Below, piece after piece: positions 1 to 8,569 of a stretch of 64,000 bases of DNA (positions within the stretch are counted from its first letter, which is position 1; each line of letters begins with the position of its first letter). Source of the stretch: Pseudomonadota bacterium (GTDB taxonomy: Bacteria; Pseudomonadota; Gammaproteobacteria; Burkholderiales; SG8-39); the NCBI GenBank assembly GCA_025352885.1, contig JANXRZ010000062.1:1-64000 (forward strand). The letters run 5' to 3'. The position numbers were made by a program, and so were the translations under genes. The notes below the pieces were generated by a model that was given only the letters and a program-made list of their open reading frames with translations, made no database searches and was not told the DNA's origin.

Positions 1-1293
1 TCGAGTTTTAACGCAGGCGACCAGGGATACTTCGATCACGGTCCCCATATCTTTTACGAGTCGGGCATTGAGGAGGTGGACGCCCAACTCCGGGATGTCT
101 TGCCTGATTCCGAATGGATATGGCTCTCCGGGAACAGGAAGGACATTGCCGGCGCCTACTTCAACGGGCGTCTGCAGACTTATTCCCACTATCCGGATCT
201 GCGCGCGCTTGATCACGGCCAATACAGTAATTTCGTGACGGATTTCTTTGCCACCATCGATCGGGCAAACGCGACCGATCGGACCATCGAGTCAGCAGCA
301 GACTATTTCTGTGCGCGGTTCGGTGAAGTTATAGCCAGCCAGGTCGTCGAACCGATCCTGGAGAAAACCTGGGGCAGGCAGGGACGTGACCTTGACCCGT
401 TCGCCGCGCGCATCGTTTCCATGGATCGCGTCATCCTTTTCGGGGCCACGGCGATGTCCAAGCTCATGGCTTCGAGGCTTCTTCGCGAACGCCTTGCCTA
501 TCCCGACCAGCTGAACCTTCCATCGGGTCTGAGGGTCTCGACCCAACGAGGGTTTTATCCCAAGAAGTTTGGCCTGGTCACTGTAGTAGCGGCTATCAGG
601 AAAGAACTGGAGCATCGGGGAGTAAGAATCCTTACGGGTGCCTCCTTAGGCGCCTTTACTATTGGGAAAGGCAAGATCGATTCGGTCTCAGTCCGGAGCG
701 GCGACGAGGAACTAGTGCTCGACGATCTTCACCTCGTTCACTGGACGGCCGGTCTGCTTCCGTTGGCCCGTCAACTCAATATCCGGCTCCCGCACGACTC
801 AGGGCCCCAGAATCGAAAGCTCGTATATGTAAACGCAGTCTCACGGCTTCCGCCCAAGATGGGGGAAACCTACTACTTCTATTGCCACGATGCCGGCTAT
901 AAGACTTTCCGGATAACCAACTACGCGGCCTACTGCCCGGACGCGAAGTCGAAAGGCTATCGACTGTCGCTTGAGCTTCACTTCGAAGCCAACCTGACGC
1001 CGGATCGAAAAGAAGCCGAAACTATCGCGATCAGCGAGATGTGCAAGTTCGGCCTGATCGAGTCCGCCGGACAGATTGGCTATATCCACGCGGAGATTCC
1101 GGCGGTCGGCATCCCGGCACCCACGCTATCCGGGAAAAAGCTTCACAAGGCTATGCGCACATCGATCGAAAGCGTGGAGATGGCCAACCTGACGATAGGA
1201 GGAGCGTCGCCGGATAAGGACCTTTTCTTCCTTCATGACATCCTCGCCGACAGTTACCGGGTGCTCGTCGAGCGCGAAGGGTGGCAACTTTGA
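1..1293 (+). CDS. FAD-dependent oxidoreductase / UDP-galactopyranose-mutase-like protein (5' truncated)
   Basis: The frame is open from base 1, so the start and the N-terminal dinucleotide-binding glycine motif lie outside the window; about 430 residues are visible. The segment FDHGPHIFYESG resembles the conserved His-containing stretch after the FAD-binding region of amine-oxidase, protoporphyrinogen-oxidase and UDP-galactopyranose-mutase-like flavoproteins. The C-terminus (NLTIGGASPDKDLFFLHD) sits where these families close the FAD site. It overlaps the next gene, a methyltransferase, by 13 bases, so the two are probably translationally coupled in a sugar-modifying operon. The substrate cannot be read from the sequence. 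A GTG at 76 is in frame but is not the true start, because coding similarity continues upstream of it. Confidence 0.55.
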   Translation, partial: SSFNAGDQGYFDHGPHIFYESGIEEVDAQLRDVLPDSEWIWLSGNRKDIAGAYFNGRLQTYSHYPDLRALDHGQYSNFVTDFFATIDRANATDRTIESAADYFCARFGEVIASQVVEPILEKTWGRQGRDLDPFAARIVSMDRVILFGATAMSKLMASRLLRERLAYPDQLNLPSGLRVSTQRGFYPKKFGLVTVVAAIRKELEHRGVRILTGASLGAFTIGKGKIDSVSVRSGDEELVLDDLHLVHWTAGLLPLARQLNIRLPHDSGPQNRKLVYVNAVSRLPPKMGETYYFYCHDAGYKTFRITNYAAYCPDAKSKGYRLSLELHFEANLTPDRKEAETIAISEMCKFGLIESAGQIGYIHAEIPAVGIPAPTLSGKKLHKAMRTSIESVEMANLTIGGASPDKDLFFLHDILADSYRVLVEREGWQL

Positions 1294-2459
1294 ATGCGGG
1301 ACCCTCGACGCTGGCGCTGGGAGATATGCCGCTCTACTGGCGCATTCGCCAAGTCAGTGAGAGTCCGCATATCTCCATCCCCGCCAGGGCCGGCTTCGCG
1401 TTCACCTTGGACGAGGAATTGGGGCTCCTCCGGCAAAGCGCGAGTCCCGAGCTGATGTCGATCCTGAGGACAGTGTACGAAGCGGAACACAATGTCGGAT
1501 ACCTCCAGGACGGGCACATGTTCGCAGCAGGGTATGGAGACGACTTGCTCGCTTTCATAGATCGAAGCATTCGGGGCAGAGGTGCTCGGACGGCTATGGA
1601 GATCGGATGCGGCGGCTGTTACATCCTGGAGAAGCTTGCCGGGTCCGGATTGGAGGTCATGGGAGTTGATCCGAGCCCCGTTGCCGCATCGAAAGGCGTC
1701 GAGAAAGGAATCAGGGTGGTGCAGGACTTCTTTCCATCGAACCGCGCAACCGGACTCTTCGACCTTGTCCTCCATGCAGACGTGCTGGAGCATGTCGATG
1801 ACCCTGTCGGGTTCCTGCGGTTGCAGCGCAACCAGCTGAATGAAGGCGGAATCGCCATCATTTCGACACCGGACTGCTCAAGAAGCATAGAACTGGGGGA
1901 TGTCTCGATGGCATTGCACCAGCACCTGAATTATTTCGACCGTGAGAGCCTGGCCACCACGGTAGCTTCCGCCGGTCTCCGGGTGCTGAATATCGAGCGG
2001 GCGAAATTCGGTGGATCCCTTTACTGCGCTGCCGTGCGGCAGGACTCCCCATCAGCTTCTGCGGAACATAAGAGAGCGGCCGGAAAGGCATTTATGCGCC
2101 GAGCGACGGGCCAATTGGATCGATTCAGGCGCCAAGTGAATGCCCTTGTGGAGCGCGGCCGCACCATAGGCTTTTACATGCCGCTTCGCGCAGTGCCCTA
2201 TCTTGCCCACCTGGACCGAATGGATAATTTTCGGTTCTTTGACGACACGCCGCATTGGCACGGTCGGTGTTTGGACGGCGTCGACTTGCCTATCGAAAAT
2301 TTCGGTGACCTGGAAAAAAAACCGGTAGACGAGCTCTTCGTGATGAGCCTCACCTTCTCGCAGGGCGTCGTCGAGAAAGTTTCCAAACTGAGAAGCGGCG
2401 CAACGGTGACCAGCCTGCCGGAATTTCTGGCGGTCGACGATGTGCGGTCGACGGCGTGA
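1281..2459 (+). CDS. Class I SAM-dependent methyltransferase with C-methyltransferase-like tail
   Basis: About 392 residues. The SAM-binding motif I (MEIGCGGCYILEKL) is at about residues 106-119, followed by the acidic motif II end (VMGVDPSP). A post-I segment LHADVLEHVDDP follows, as in Methyltransf_11/23 proteins. The C-terminal third (GFYMPLRAVPYLAHL and onward) resembles the extra Rossmann-like domain of sugar C-methyltransferases; that part is inference. The start is GTG at 1281, overlapping the upstream flavoprotein; an in-frame ATG at 1326 is an alternative. The stop overlaps the WbqC start (GTGA). The likely role is methylation of a nucleotide sugar or glycan. Confidence 0.75.
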   Translation: MATLNAGPSTLALGDMPLYWRIRQVSESPHISIPARAGFAFTLDEELGLLRQSASPELMSILRTVYEAEHNVGYLQDGHMFAAGYGDDLLAFIDRSIRGRGARTAMEIGCGGCYILEKLAGSGLEVMGVDPSPVAASKGVEKGIRVVQDFFPSNRATGLFDLVLHADVLEHVDDPVGFLRLQRNQLNEGGIAIISTPDCSRSIELGDVSMALHQHLNYFDRESLATTVASAGLRVLNIERAKFGGSLYCAAVRQDSPSASAEHKRAAGKAFMRRATGQLDRFRRQVNALVERGRTIGFYMPLRAVPYLAHLDRMDNFRFFDDTPHWHGRCLDGVDLPIENFGDLEKKPVDELFVMSLTFSQGVVEKVSKLRSGATVTSLPEFLAVDDVRSTA

Positions 2460-3211
2460 GTCTTCAGAGGCCTGCCAGGCGGGTGGCAGTTCTCCAATCG
2501 AATTATCTTCCGTGGAAAGGGTACTTTGACATAATCAACGACGTCGACCTGCTCGTATTCTATGATGATGTGCAATATACGAAAAACGACTGGCGGAACC
2601 GAAACCGGATCAAGACGGCTGCGGGACCGGCATGGCTGACGGTCCCCGCAGGGAACGACATTGACCGACGCATATTCGAAGTCCGGCTGCCCGACTCGCG
2701 TTGGCAACTGAAACACTGGAAATCCCTGCAGCAAAACTATTCGCGCTCCCCCTGCTTTGACCAATACGCGGAGTTCTTCGAGGGCGTCTATACGGGCACG
2801 CGATGGCAGACGCTCTCGGAATTGAACCAGTTCCTCATCAAGTCGATCTCCCGCGATTTCCTGGGAATCCGGACATCTTTCATGGACTCCAGGAGTTTTT
2901 CACTTGTGAAGGGCAAGCACGAGAGGCTGATGGATTTGCTGGTCCAGACGGGATGCACGCACTACCTTTCCGGTCCCGCCGGCAGGAATTACCTCGATGA
3001 ACGAGCATTCAGGTCAGCCGGTATGTCACTCGAGTACAAGAGCTATGCCGGTTATCCGGAATATCCACAGAGCCATCCGCCATTCGAGCAGCAGGTGTCG
3101 ATCGTCGACCTGCTGTTCAACGTCGGCGCTTCCGCTCCCGATTACATCTGGAAGTGGCGCAGCTCAAAACAGGAAGCAGGAGCGTCTGGCGCCCTTGCCC
3201 GCGGCAACTGA
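2456..3211 (+). CDS. WbqC family protein
   Basis: 251 residues. The N-terminus has the WbqC signature VLQSNYLPWKGYFDII, followed by an FYDDVQYTKNDWRNRN stretch and an LTVP segment. WbqC proteins occur in O-antigen and flagellin glycan clusters and are thought to act on amino groups of 4-amino-4,6-dideoxy sugars; this is family knowledge, not established for this protein. The gene starts with GTG overlapping the previous TGA and ends directly against the next ATG. The next gene makes exactly such a 4-amino sugar, which supports the role. Confidence 0.85.
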   Translation: MSLQRPARRVAVLQSNYLPWKGYFDIINDVDLLVFYDDVQYTKNDWRNRNRIKTAAGPAWLTVPAGNDIDRRIFEVRLPDSRWQLKHWKSLQQNYSRSPCFDQYAEFFEGVYTGTRWQTLSELNQFLIKSISRDFLGIRTSFMDSRSFSLVKGKHERLMDLLVQTGCTHYLSGPAGRNYLDERAFRSAGMSLEYKSYAGYPEYPQSHPPFEQQVSIVDLLFNVGASAPDYIWKWRSSKQEAGASGALARGN

Positions 3212-4354
3212 ATGACTCCCATTCGAATCCCATTCAATCGCCCGTCCTTCGTTGGGAAGGAGCGTGAATACCTTGAAGCCAGCCTTGCCGCCGGCCAGTT
3301 GTCGGGCGGAGGGGCATTCTCGCAACAATGTTCCAAGCTCTTGGAGTCCAGGCTGGGATGCAATCGCGCGCTGTTGACCACATCGTGCACCGACGCACTC
3401 GAGATGTGCGGGCTGCTCCTGAACCTCGGCCCCGAAGACGAGTTCGTCGTACCGTCGTTCACCTTTACGTCCACGGCTAATGCACTTGCCCTGCGCGGTG
3501 CCCGTCCGATTTTTGCAGACGTTCGTCCGGATACCCTGAACATCGACGAGCGGCACCTGGAGTCGCTGTTTACCCCCAGGACACGAGCCGTAATCGCCGT
3601 CCACTACGCCGGAGTTGCATGTGCGATGGACGAGATTTGCAAGGCCGCCCGGGAGCGGGGCATCAGGGTCATCGAAGACAATGCCCACGGAATATTCGGC
3701 CGCTACAAAGGACGCCTTTTGGGAACGATAGGAGCGCTCGCAACGCTGAGCTTCCACGAAACCAAAAGCGTTAGTTGCGGCGAGGGGGGCGCGTTGATGG
3801 TCAACGATCCAGCGTTGGTGGAACGCGCCGAGATCATCCTCGAGAAAGGCACGAATCGCCGGCAGTTTTTTCGTGGACAGGCCGATAAATACACTTGGGT
3901 GGAGCTCGGATCGAGCTTTGTGCTCGCAGACCTGCTCGCGTCGATACTGCTCGCCCAACTCGAGGCCGAGGTGGAGATCTGCAACAAAAGGGAAGCAATC
4001 TGGCTGAAATACCAGAACAGTCTTGCTACCTGGTCGGCGATCCATGACGTCAGGCAGCCGACCATACCGTCTGGCTGCGACTCTTCATATCACCTGTATC
4101 ACCTTATTCTCCCGAGCGAAGGTTCCCGAGACCGCCTGCTGGAGCATCTGCGGTCATTGGGGATTCTTGCGGTGTTTCATTATCAGGCGCTTAACGCGTC
4201 GCCTATGGGACAGCGGCTCGGGGGACGAATCGGGCAATGTCCTGTTTCGGAGGACGCGAGCAGGCGCCTGGTGCGCCTGCCAATGTATTTTTCCCTTTCA
4301 GGGGAGGAGCAAGGCCAGGTTATCGATGCGGTGATGCGATTCGACCGATTCTAG
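3212..4354 (+). CDS. wecE: dTDP-4-amino-4,6-dideoxygalactose transaminase (WecE/RffA type)
   Basis: 380 residues, the usual length. This is a DegT/DnrJ/EryC1 PLP aminotransferase. The N-terminus (IPFNRPSFVGKEREYL), VVPSFTFTSTANALALRG, VHYAGVACAMDEI and KGTNRRQFFRGQADKYTW closely follow E. coli WecE, which aminates dTDP-4-keto-6-deoxyglucose with glutamate to give dTDP-Fuc4N. The PLP lysine is K185 in SFHETKS. The gene starts on the base after the WbqC stop, so the two are co-translated. No dTDP-glucose synthesis genes lie in the window. It ends 17 bases from a convergent gene. Confidence 0.88.
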   Translation: MTPIRIPFNRPSFVGKEREYLEASLAAGQLSGGGAFSQQCSKLLESRLGCNRALLTTSCTDALEMCGLLLNLGPEDEFVVPSFTFTSTANALALRGARPIFADVRPDTLNIDERHLESLFTPRTRAVIAVHYAGVACAMDEICKAARERGIRVIEDNAHGIFGRYKGRLLGTIGALATLSFHETKSVSCGEGGALMVNDPALVERAEIILEKGTNRRQFFRGQADKYTWVELGSSFVLADLLASILLAQLEAEVEICNKREAIWLKYQNSLATWSAIHDVRQPTIPSGCDSSYHLYHLILPSEGSRDRLLEHLRSLGILAVFHYQALNASPMGQRLGGRIGQCPVSEDASRRLVRLPMYFSLSGEEQGQVIDAVMRFDRF

Positions 4355-4371
4355 ATCGGGGCACGCACCAT

Positions 4372-5352
4372 TCAGCCGGACTTCCCGTCCGGCAAAGCAA
4401 CCCTGAAAGTGTTCCAGATTCCGCCTGCGAGACTCAAGAATGTCGTCGCGACTAGCGCAATCATGGACAAGAGCAAAATGCTTTCCCCACTCGTTCCATA
4501 GAGCGAATTGAGCACATAGAACAACGTAAACTCGCGAACCCCCACACCTCCCAGCGATATGGGAAGCATGTGCACCACGATCATGAGCGGCCATACCCAT
4601 AGGATGGCGAAGAATGGAACGCTCGCCTGCGCGGCCTCGGATGCGAGCCAGAGTCCCGCGGCCCCAAGCCCATGCAGCAGTAAAGCCAGGGCAAACACCG
4701 TCACCGTCGACGCCGCCGAGGCCGAGGCGCAGACCGTGATGCCATCCTTCAGAATCGCCACGATCGAAGCGGCCCTGGACGATTTGCGTGCCAAACGCGT
4801 TGACACCGACCCAAGCAGTCGGCCTGTCAAACGGGCGCCGGTCTGAGAAACCAGCGGCAATGTAAGTGTGAGCGTAATGACGGAGAAAATGAATAGCGCG
4901 ACGAACAACGACGGTGAGTACAACCTTTCCTCGGCGAGCAGGCCAATGATTGCAATCGGCAACGCTGAAGCCACAAGTACGAGTCGCATGTAAACCAGGA
5001 TTACGGCGATCACCGCGCCGCGATCCCTTGACTGCTTAAGCAGGTACCACGTGACTCCTCCCCCGACCACATCTCCAGGTACGAACATTGTGTAAAACGA
5101 TGCCACGAGTTGCGCGCTGAAAACCTCGGCCGAATGAATCCTTATGCCGGCTCCATATAACGCAATGCTCGTCTGAACGGCTTGCAGCCATCGGGCGGCG
5201 ATAAGAGTAAATAAATACGCGAGCGCCGGTAAAACCGAAGTTTTTGCCGCGAGCAAAAGGAACGCATCGACGTCTACAAAGGCCCAAATGAAATAAGCCA
5301 GCAGCCCTATGGGCAGCAGCGCTTTGGCCGTCCGGCGGGCAAAGCTAGGCAT
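4372..5352 (-). CDS. Lysylphosphatidylglycerol-synthase TM-region / flippase-like membrane protein (UPF0104)
   Basis: 326 residues, almost entirely hydrophobic, with about eight predicted membrane spans. The segment FYTMFVPGDVVGGGV is the conserved PGD-GG motif of the LPG_synthase_TM (PF03706) family, and ISLGGVGVREFTLFY near the C-terminus is the second family hallmark. Stand-alone members near glycosyltransferases are often annotated as flippase-like proteins, but their substrate is unknown. It is the last gene of the minus-strand chain and its start overlaps the end of the upstream glycosyltransferase by 8 bases. There is no aminoacyl-transfer domain, so it is not MprF itself. Confidence 0.75.
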   Translation of the reverse strand: MPSFARRTAKALLPIGLLAYFIWAFVDVDAFLLLAAKTSVLPALAYLFTLIAARWLQAVQTSIALYGAGIRIHSAEVFSAQLVASFYTMFVPGDVVGGGVTWYLLKQSRDRGAVIAVILVYMRLVLVASALPIAIIGLLAEERLYSPSLFVALFIFSVITLTLTLPLVSQTGARLTGRLLGSVSTRLARKSSRAASIVAILKDGITVCASASAASTVTVFALALLLHGLGAAGLWLASEAAQASVPFFAILWVWPLMIVVHMLPISLGGVGVREFTLFYVLNSLYGTSGESILLLSMIALVATTFLSLAGGIWNTFRVALPDGKSG

Positions 5353-6493
5353 TGGTGCCTGTCCAGGGATTACGAAGCCACCGGCGGGCCAACTGGTGAT
5401 ACAGGCAGCGATGGCGGTCGAGCATGGTCGCCGCAGAATAGCTTTGCGCTGGAAGGAACTGGAAGGCGGTCTCAGGGCGGAGGACCCGGTTCAATGCGGC
5501 CGCAAGTTGTGCTACATCCGGCGCAAGGAGGAAACCATTTATCCCATCCTTGACGATTTCACCGATAGTCCCGCTCGCATAGGCGACAACCGGCAATTGG
5601 TACATCAGGGCATCGTAGACCACGACTCCCATGCTTTCATCCAGGCAGGGCATGACGAAGGAGCGCGCGGTCGAATAAAAATTGTTCAGGTCCGTTCTTC
5701 GCCCGACGAAGCGGATGCGTCCGGCCACCCCCAAGGCAAGCGCCTCCCTGCGCAATCGCTCGTCCTCCGGGCCATAACCGACAATGATGGCAATCGCTTG
5801 CGGAACGTGAACCATCGCCCGCACAAGGTCGATTTGGCCTTTGCCCGGCACCATCCGGGCAATGTTCAGGAAGATGGGCGTATCCGCTGGAATACCAAGC
5901 TCCGCCCGGATGTCTGCGGACGGCCCTGCGCCTATGGTGATTGAACTGCCTATCGGTATCAGGGTGATGCGTTCAGCGGGCAGGCCAAGCGCCTTGGTCT
6001 CGTCATAAGCTGTGCGGCCCCCTGAGACAACATGATCGGCATAAAAGATCACCCGGCGGAACAGGGCGCTGAACCAGCGCGGCCACTGCGCCTGGATAGC
6101 GTGCAAGGTCACCACGAGGCGAAAATCGATGAACTTCCTTAGCACGCATAGCAGTATCGTAGAAGCATCCAGGTGTGCAACGAAGAAAGCATTCGCCCGG
6201 TTTTGCTGGATCACCCTCACAAGTCCGATGAGGATCGAGTGGACGGCGTATTTGCTCGACGCGAGCGTTTCGACTCCGGCAATTTGAAGCGGCCCGGCAT
6301 CTATCCCACCCCTTGCATGAAGCACGCATACACGTGCCTCGGGATTGCCTCGAGTCAATGCGAGCAGGATGTTCTGCGCGCCACCCGGCTCAAGATTGTC
6401 GATGACATGGAATACAAAAGGCTTCCCGGCAGCCTCAAACACGGTCGGTGCCTCCCGGCTACCGTTGCCGTTCTCCTTGTCGTCCTCGCTCAT
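5345..6493 (-). CDS. GT4-family glycosyltransferase
   Basis: 382 residues. The GT-B C-terminal domain is clear: FLNIARMVPGKGQIDLVRAM, VGYGPEDERLRREA and PVVAYASGTIGEIVKDGING. The N-terminus (FHVIDNLEPGGAQNILLAL) has the typical GG-Q acceptor-domain opening. The donor-site E-x7-E region reads ESMGVVVYDAL, so the second acidic residue appears as Asp instead of Glu. ATG at 6493 overlaps the upstream methyltransferase stop (ATGA). It probably adds a sugar during assembly of the surface or protein glycan made by this cluster; donor and acceptor are unknown. Confidence 0.82.
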   Translation of the reverse strand: MSEDDKENGNGSREAPTVFEAAGKPFVFHVIDNLEPGGAQNILLALTRGNPEARVCVLHARGGIDAGPLQIAGVETLASSKYAVHSILIGLVRVIQQNRANAFFVAHLDASTILLCVLRKFIDFRLVVTLHAIQAQWPRWFSALFRRVIFYADHVVSGGRTAYDETKALGLPAERITLIPIGSSITIGAGPSADIRAELGIPADTPIFLNIARMVPGKGQIDLVRAMVHVPQAIAIIVGYGPEDERLRREALALGVAGRIRFVGRRTDLNNFYSTARSFVMPCLDESMGVVVYDALMYQLPVVAYASGTIGEIVKDGINGFLLAPDVAQLAAALNRVLRPETAFQFLPAQSYSAATMLDRHRCLYHQLARRWLRNPWTGTNA

Positions 6494-7311
6494 TCAGATC
6501 CGGTGCGAGAAGACGACCGCACGAATATTTGTTCATTGCATCCGGTCGGCACGATTGCACCTGCCTCCCAGCGTAAGGAAAATCCCCGGGCAGTAAGGTG
6601 CCTCGCAACCTCATCTCGCGTTGCATATTCGTAGGGATAGCCTCCTACCCAATCCACGACGTTGTAGTAAAAATCCATCCCGCGCTCCATTCCGAACGGA
6701 TTGCGGCCGGTAACGAGGGCCTTTGCTGCGACGATGACTGGATATAAGGCGCCAATGATCAGCTTTTGCACAATGGGCGGTGTTGCGCAATAGGCCCGCT
6801 TAATCAACGTCCACGCGGGGGAAGTCCAGTGCTTGTTGTACAGGGCCAGGATCAGGACGCCGCCCGGCGCGACAAGATCGGCCGCATTGTCGACCGCGCC
6901 CCACATATTTCCGGTGTGATGGAGCACGCCCCAAGAATGAACGAAGTCGTATCCATTTTTTGCCGGCGATGACTCGCGCAGTCGTTTCAGCGTTTCCGGC
7001 TCCAGGATCGAGCCAATCACTAGAGGAATTTCCGGGAGCCGAAGTTCCGGAAAATGCGCGCGATTCCGCATGAGCACATCTCCGCACATCGGGTTGATAT
7101 CGCATCCCACGACACGGGCGCCTTCTGAAGCCGCTGCGAGCAGGCTCAGGCCCTGCCCGAATCCTATGTCCAGGAACGCGCTCTGCTTGATTTCGCGCTT
7201 GGAATTGTCAAGGAGTCGACGGAAATCTGCCCGAGCCTGCGCCACGCGCTGGCCCGTAAGTGCGCGCGAAGAAAAGTCCCTCCAGTTCTGTCCAAAGTCA
7301 AACTGCAGCAC
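6490..7311 (-). CDS. Class I SAM-dependent methyltransferase
   Basis: 273 residues. Motif I is FLDIGFGQGLSLLAAA at about residues 46-61, followed by VVGCDINP. The segment WGVLHHTGNMWGAVDN plus APGGVLILALYN is the usual motif IV/V region of small-molecule methyltransferases. The start is GTG at 7311, inside the last codons of the upstream glycosyltransferase (14-base overlap), and the stop overlaps the next gene by 4 bases, so the three genes form a tightly coupled chain. It is probably a glycan methyltransferase; this is inferred from neighbours only. Confidence 0.75.
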   Translation of the reverse strand: MLQFDFGQNWRDFSSRALTGQRVAQARADFRRLLDNSKREIKQSAFLDIGFGQGLSLLAAASEGARVVGCDINPMCGDVLMRNRAHFPELRLPEIPLVIGSILEPETLKRLRESSPAKNGYDFVHSWGVLHHTGNMWGAVDNAADLVAPGGVLILALYNKHWTSPAWTLIKRAYCATPPIVQKLIIGALYPVIVAAKALVTGRNPFGMERGMDFYYNVVDWVGGYPYEYATRDEVARHLTARGFSLRWEAGAIVPTGCNEQIFVRSSSRTGSE

Positions 7312-8455
7312 GATGCGAGACTCCGTCGGGCCGGTCGAATACTTTCATATAGGCGAGCGCTGCTGCCTCCCATGAAAACCGTTCCGACACGCGCTTGCGC
7401 GCTGCCAATCCCATTGCTGCCGCGCTTGCCTGGTCCTCGAGAAGGGAGCGCATTGCATCCGCAAGTGCGACCGGATCGTTGTCCGTAACGATCAGGCCAC
7501 TGACATTCCGCTCGACTGTGTCCCTGTTGCCGGCAACATCGCTGACTACTACCGGAAGTGCGCATGCCATCGCTTCGAGCACTGTGTTCGGCATCCCTTC
7601 GTAACGCGAAGGGTTCACCAGGCAGTCGGCTGACGCATAGCAACCAGGCATCTCCTCGCGGGCGAGCCATCGCTTCCACCTTACGATTCCATCGATTCCG
7701 AGTCGCAGTGATTGCGCGCGGAGGTCTTTTTCCAAAGGTCCTTCACCGACGATCTCGATCAGGAACGGGACTTTTGACGCCCGTTGGACGATGTTTGCGG
7801 CCTCCAACAAAAGCGCAACGTTCTTTTGCGACGTAAGCCGGCCAACAAACAGGAACCGGAACATCCCATCGGGCAATCTTCCCTTCGGCGTAAAGGCGAC
7901 GGTGTCGACTCCGTTCGGTATCACAGTCACTTCCAGCGGATCGGCTGACTCCGACAGTTCTTTCAGCCCCGGTGAGTTTGCTACGACGGCCGTCGCCCCT
8001 CGTAGCACCCAGCGTCGCACCGGAAGCAGGACCCTATGAATGCGGTCCAGTGCCCGCTCAGTGCCCGGCACATCCCCGCCGCGCAGCGAGATGACATAGG
8101 GACAGCCTTTTACGGCCTTAACAAGACGGCCAAGCGGGCCGCACGGTAATGAAAAGAAAACGATCGATCCTTCTGGTTTAAGCCGTCCCCGCTCGGACAC
8201 GATTGAGACCGCTGCATGGATCACGAAAGACAACTTTTCATAAAAGGACGAGCGATCCGGGCGGCTCCGGCGGCTTCGCAGCCTGCGGATGCGCACCCCG
8301 AACTCCATAGACTCACCAACCAGTGGCGACATTCCGGCGGTCAGGACTGTGACCGTATTCCCGGCGGATTGCAGGGCCCGGGCGAGTTCCTTTGTCGCGG
8401 TTGCTGCCCCACCCCCGATCGGCGGGAATTCGTAATTGATTATTAGGATGTTCAA
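7298..8455 (-). CDS. GT4-family glycosyltransferase
   Basis: 385 residues from a TTG start at 8455. The reading frame stays open to 8956, but the family N-terminus NILIINYEFPPIGGGAA begins right after this TTG and the longer version would run into a divergent gene. It is a GT-B fold enzyme: FLFVGRLTSQKNVALLLEA, NPSRYEGMPNTVLEAMACA with a complete E-x7-E donor motif, and PVVVSDVAGNRDTVE. It heads the minus-strand chain (glycosyltransferase, methyltransferase, glycosyltransferase, membrane protein). No good ribosome binding site precedes the TTG, so the exact start is uncertain. Confidence 0.82.
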   Translation of the reverse strand: MNILIINYEFPPIGGGAATATKELARALQSAGNTVTVLTAGMSPLVGESMEFGVRIRRLRSRRSRPDRSSFYEKLSFVIHAAVSIVSERGRLKPEGSIVFFSLPCGPLGRLVKAVKGCPYVISLRGGDVPGTERALDRIHRVLLPVRRWVLRGATAVVANSPGLKELSESADPLEVTVIPNGVDTVAFTPKGRLPDGMFRFLFVGRLTSQKNVALLLEAANIVQRASKVPFLIEIVGEGPLEKDLRAQSLRLGIDGIVRWKRWLAREEMPGCYASADCLVNPSRYEGMPNTVLEAMACALPVVVSDVAGNRDTVERNVSGLIVTDNDPVALADAMRSLLEDQASAAAMGLAARKRVSERFSWEAAALAYMKVFDRPDGVSHRAAV

Positions 8456-8465
8456 TGTTGGTGAA

Positions 8466-8479
8466 GTCAGGGGCCTGAC
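8466..8479. promoter_or_regulatory. Perfect 14-bp palindrome in a divergent intergenic region
   Basis: GTCAGG-GG-CCTGAC lies in the 114-bp gap between two divergent genes, 11 bases upstream of the TTG start of the minus-strand glycosyltransferase. It could be an operator, or a short hairpin in the leader of that gene. No T-run follows on either strand. The function is not known. Confidence 0.25.
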
Positions 8480-8569
8480 ACTGCAAACGCACGGGGCATT
8501 CTCCGTCCACGGCATCCCCCCGGCAAGACCAACCCGGCGAAATGACGGACAATTGCTTGGAGCCCTGCC

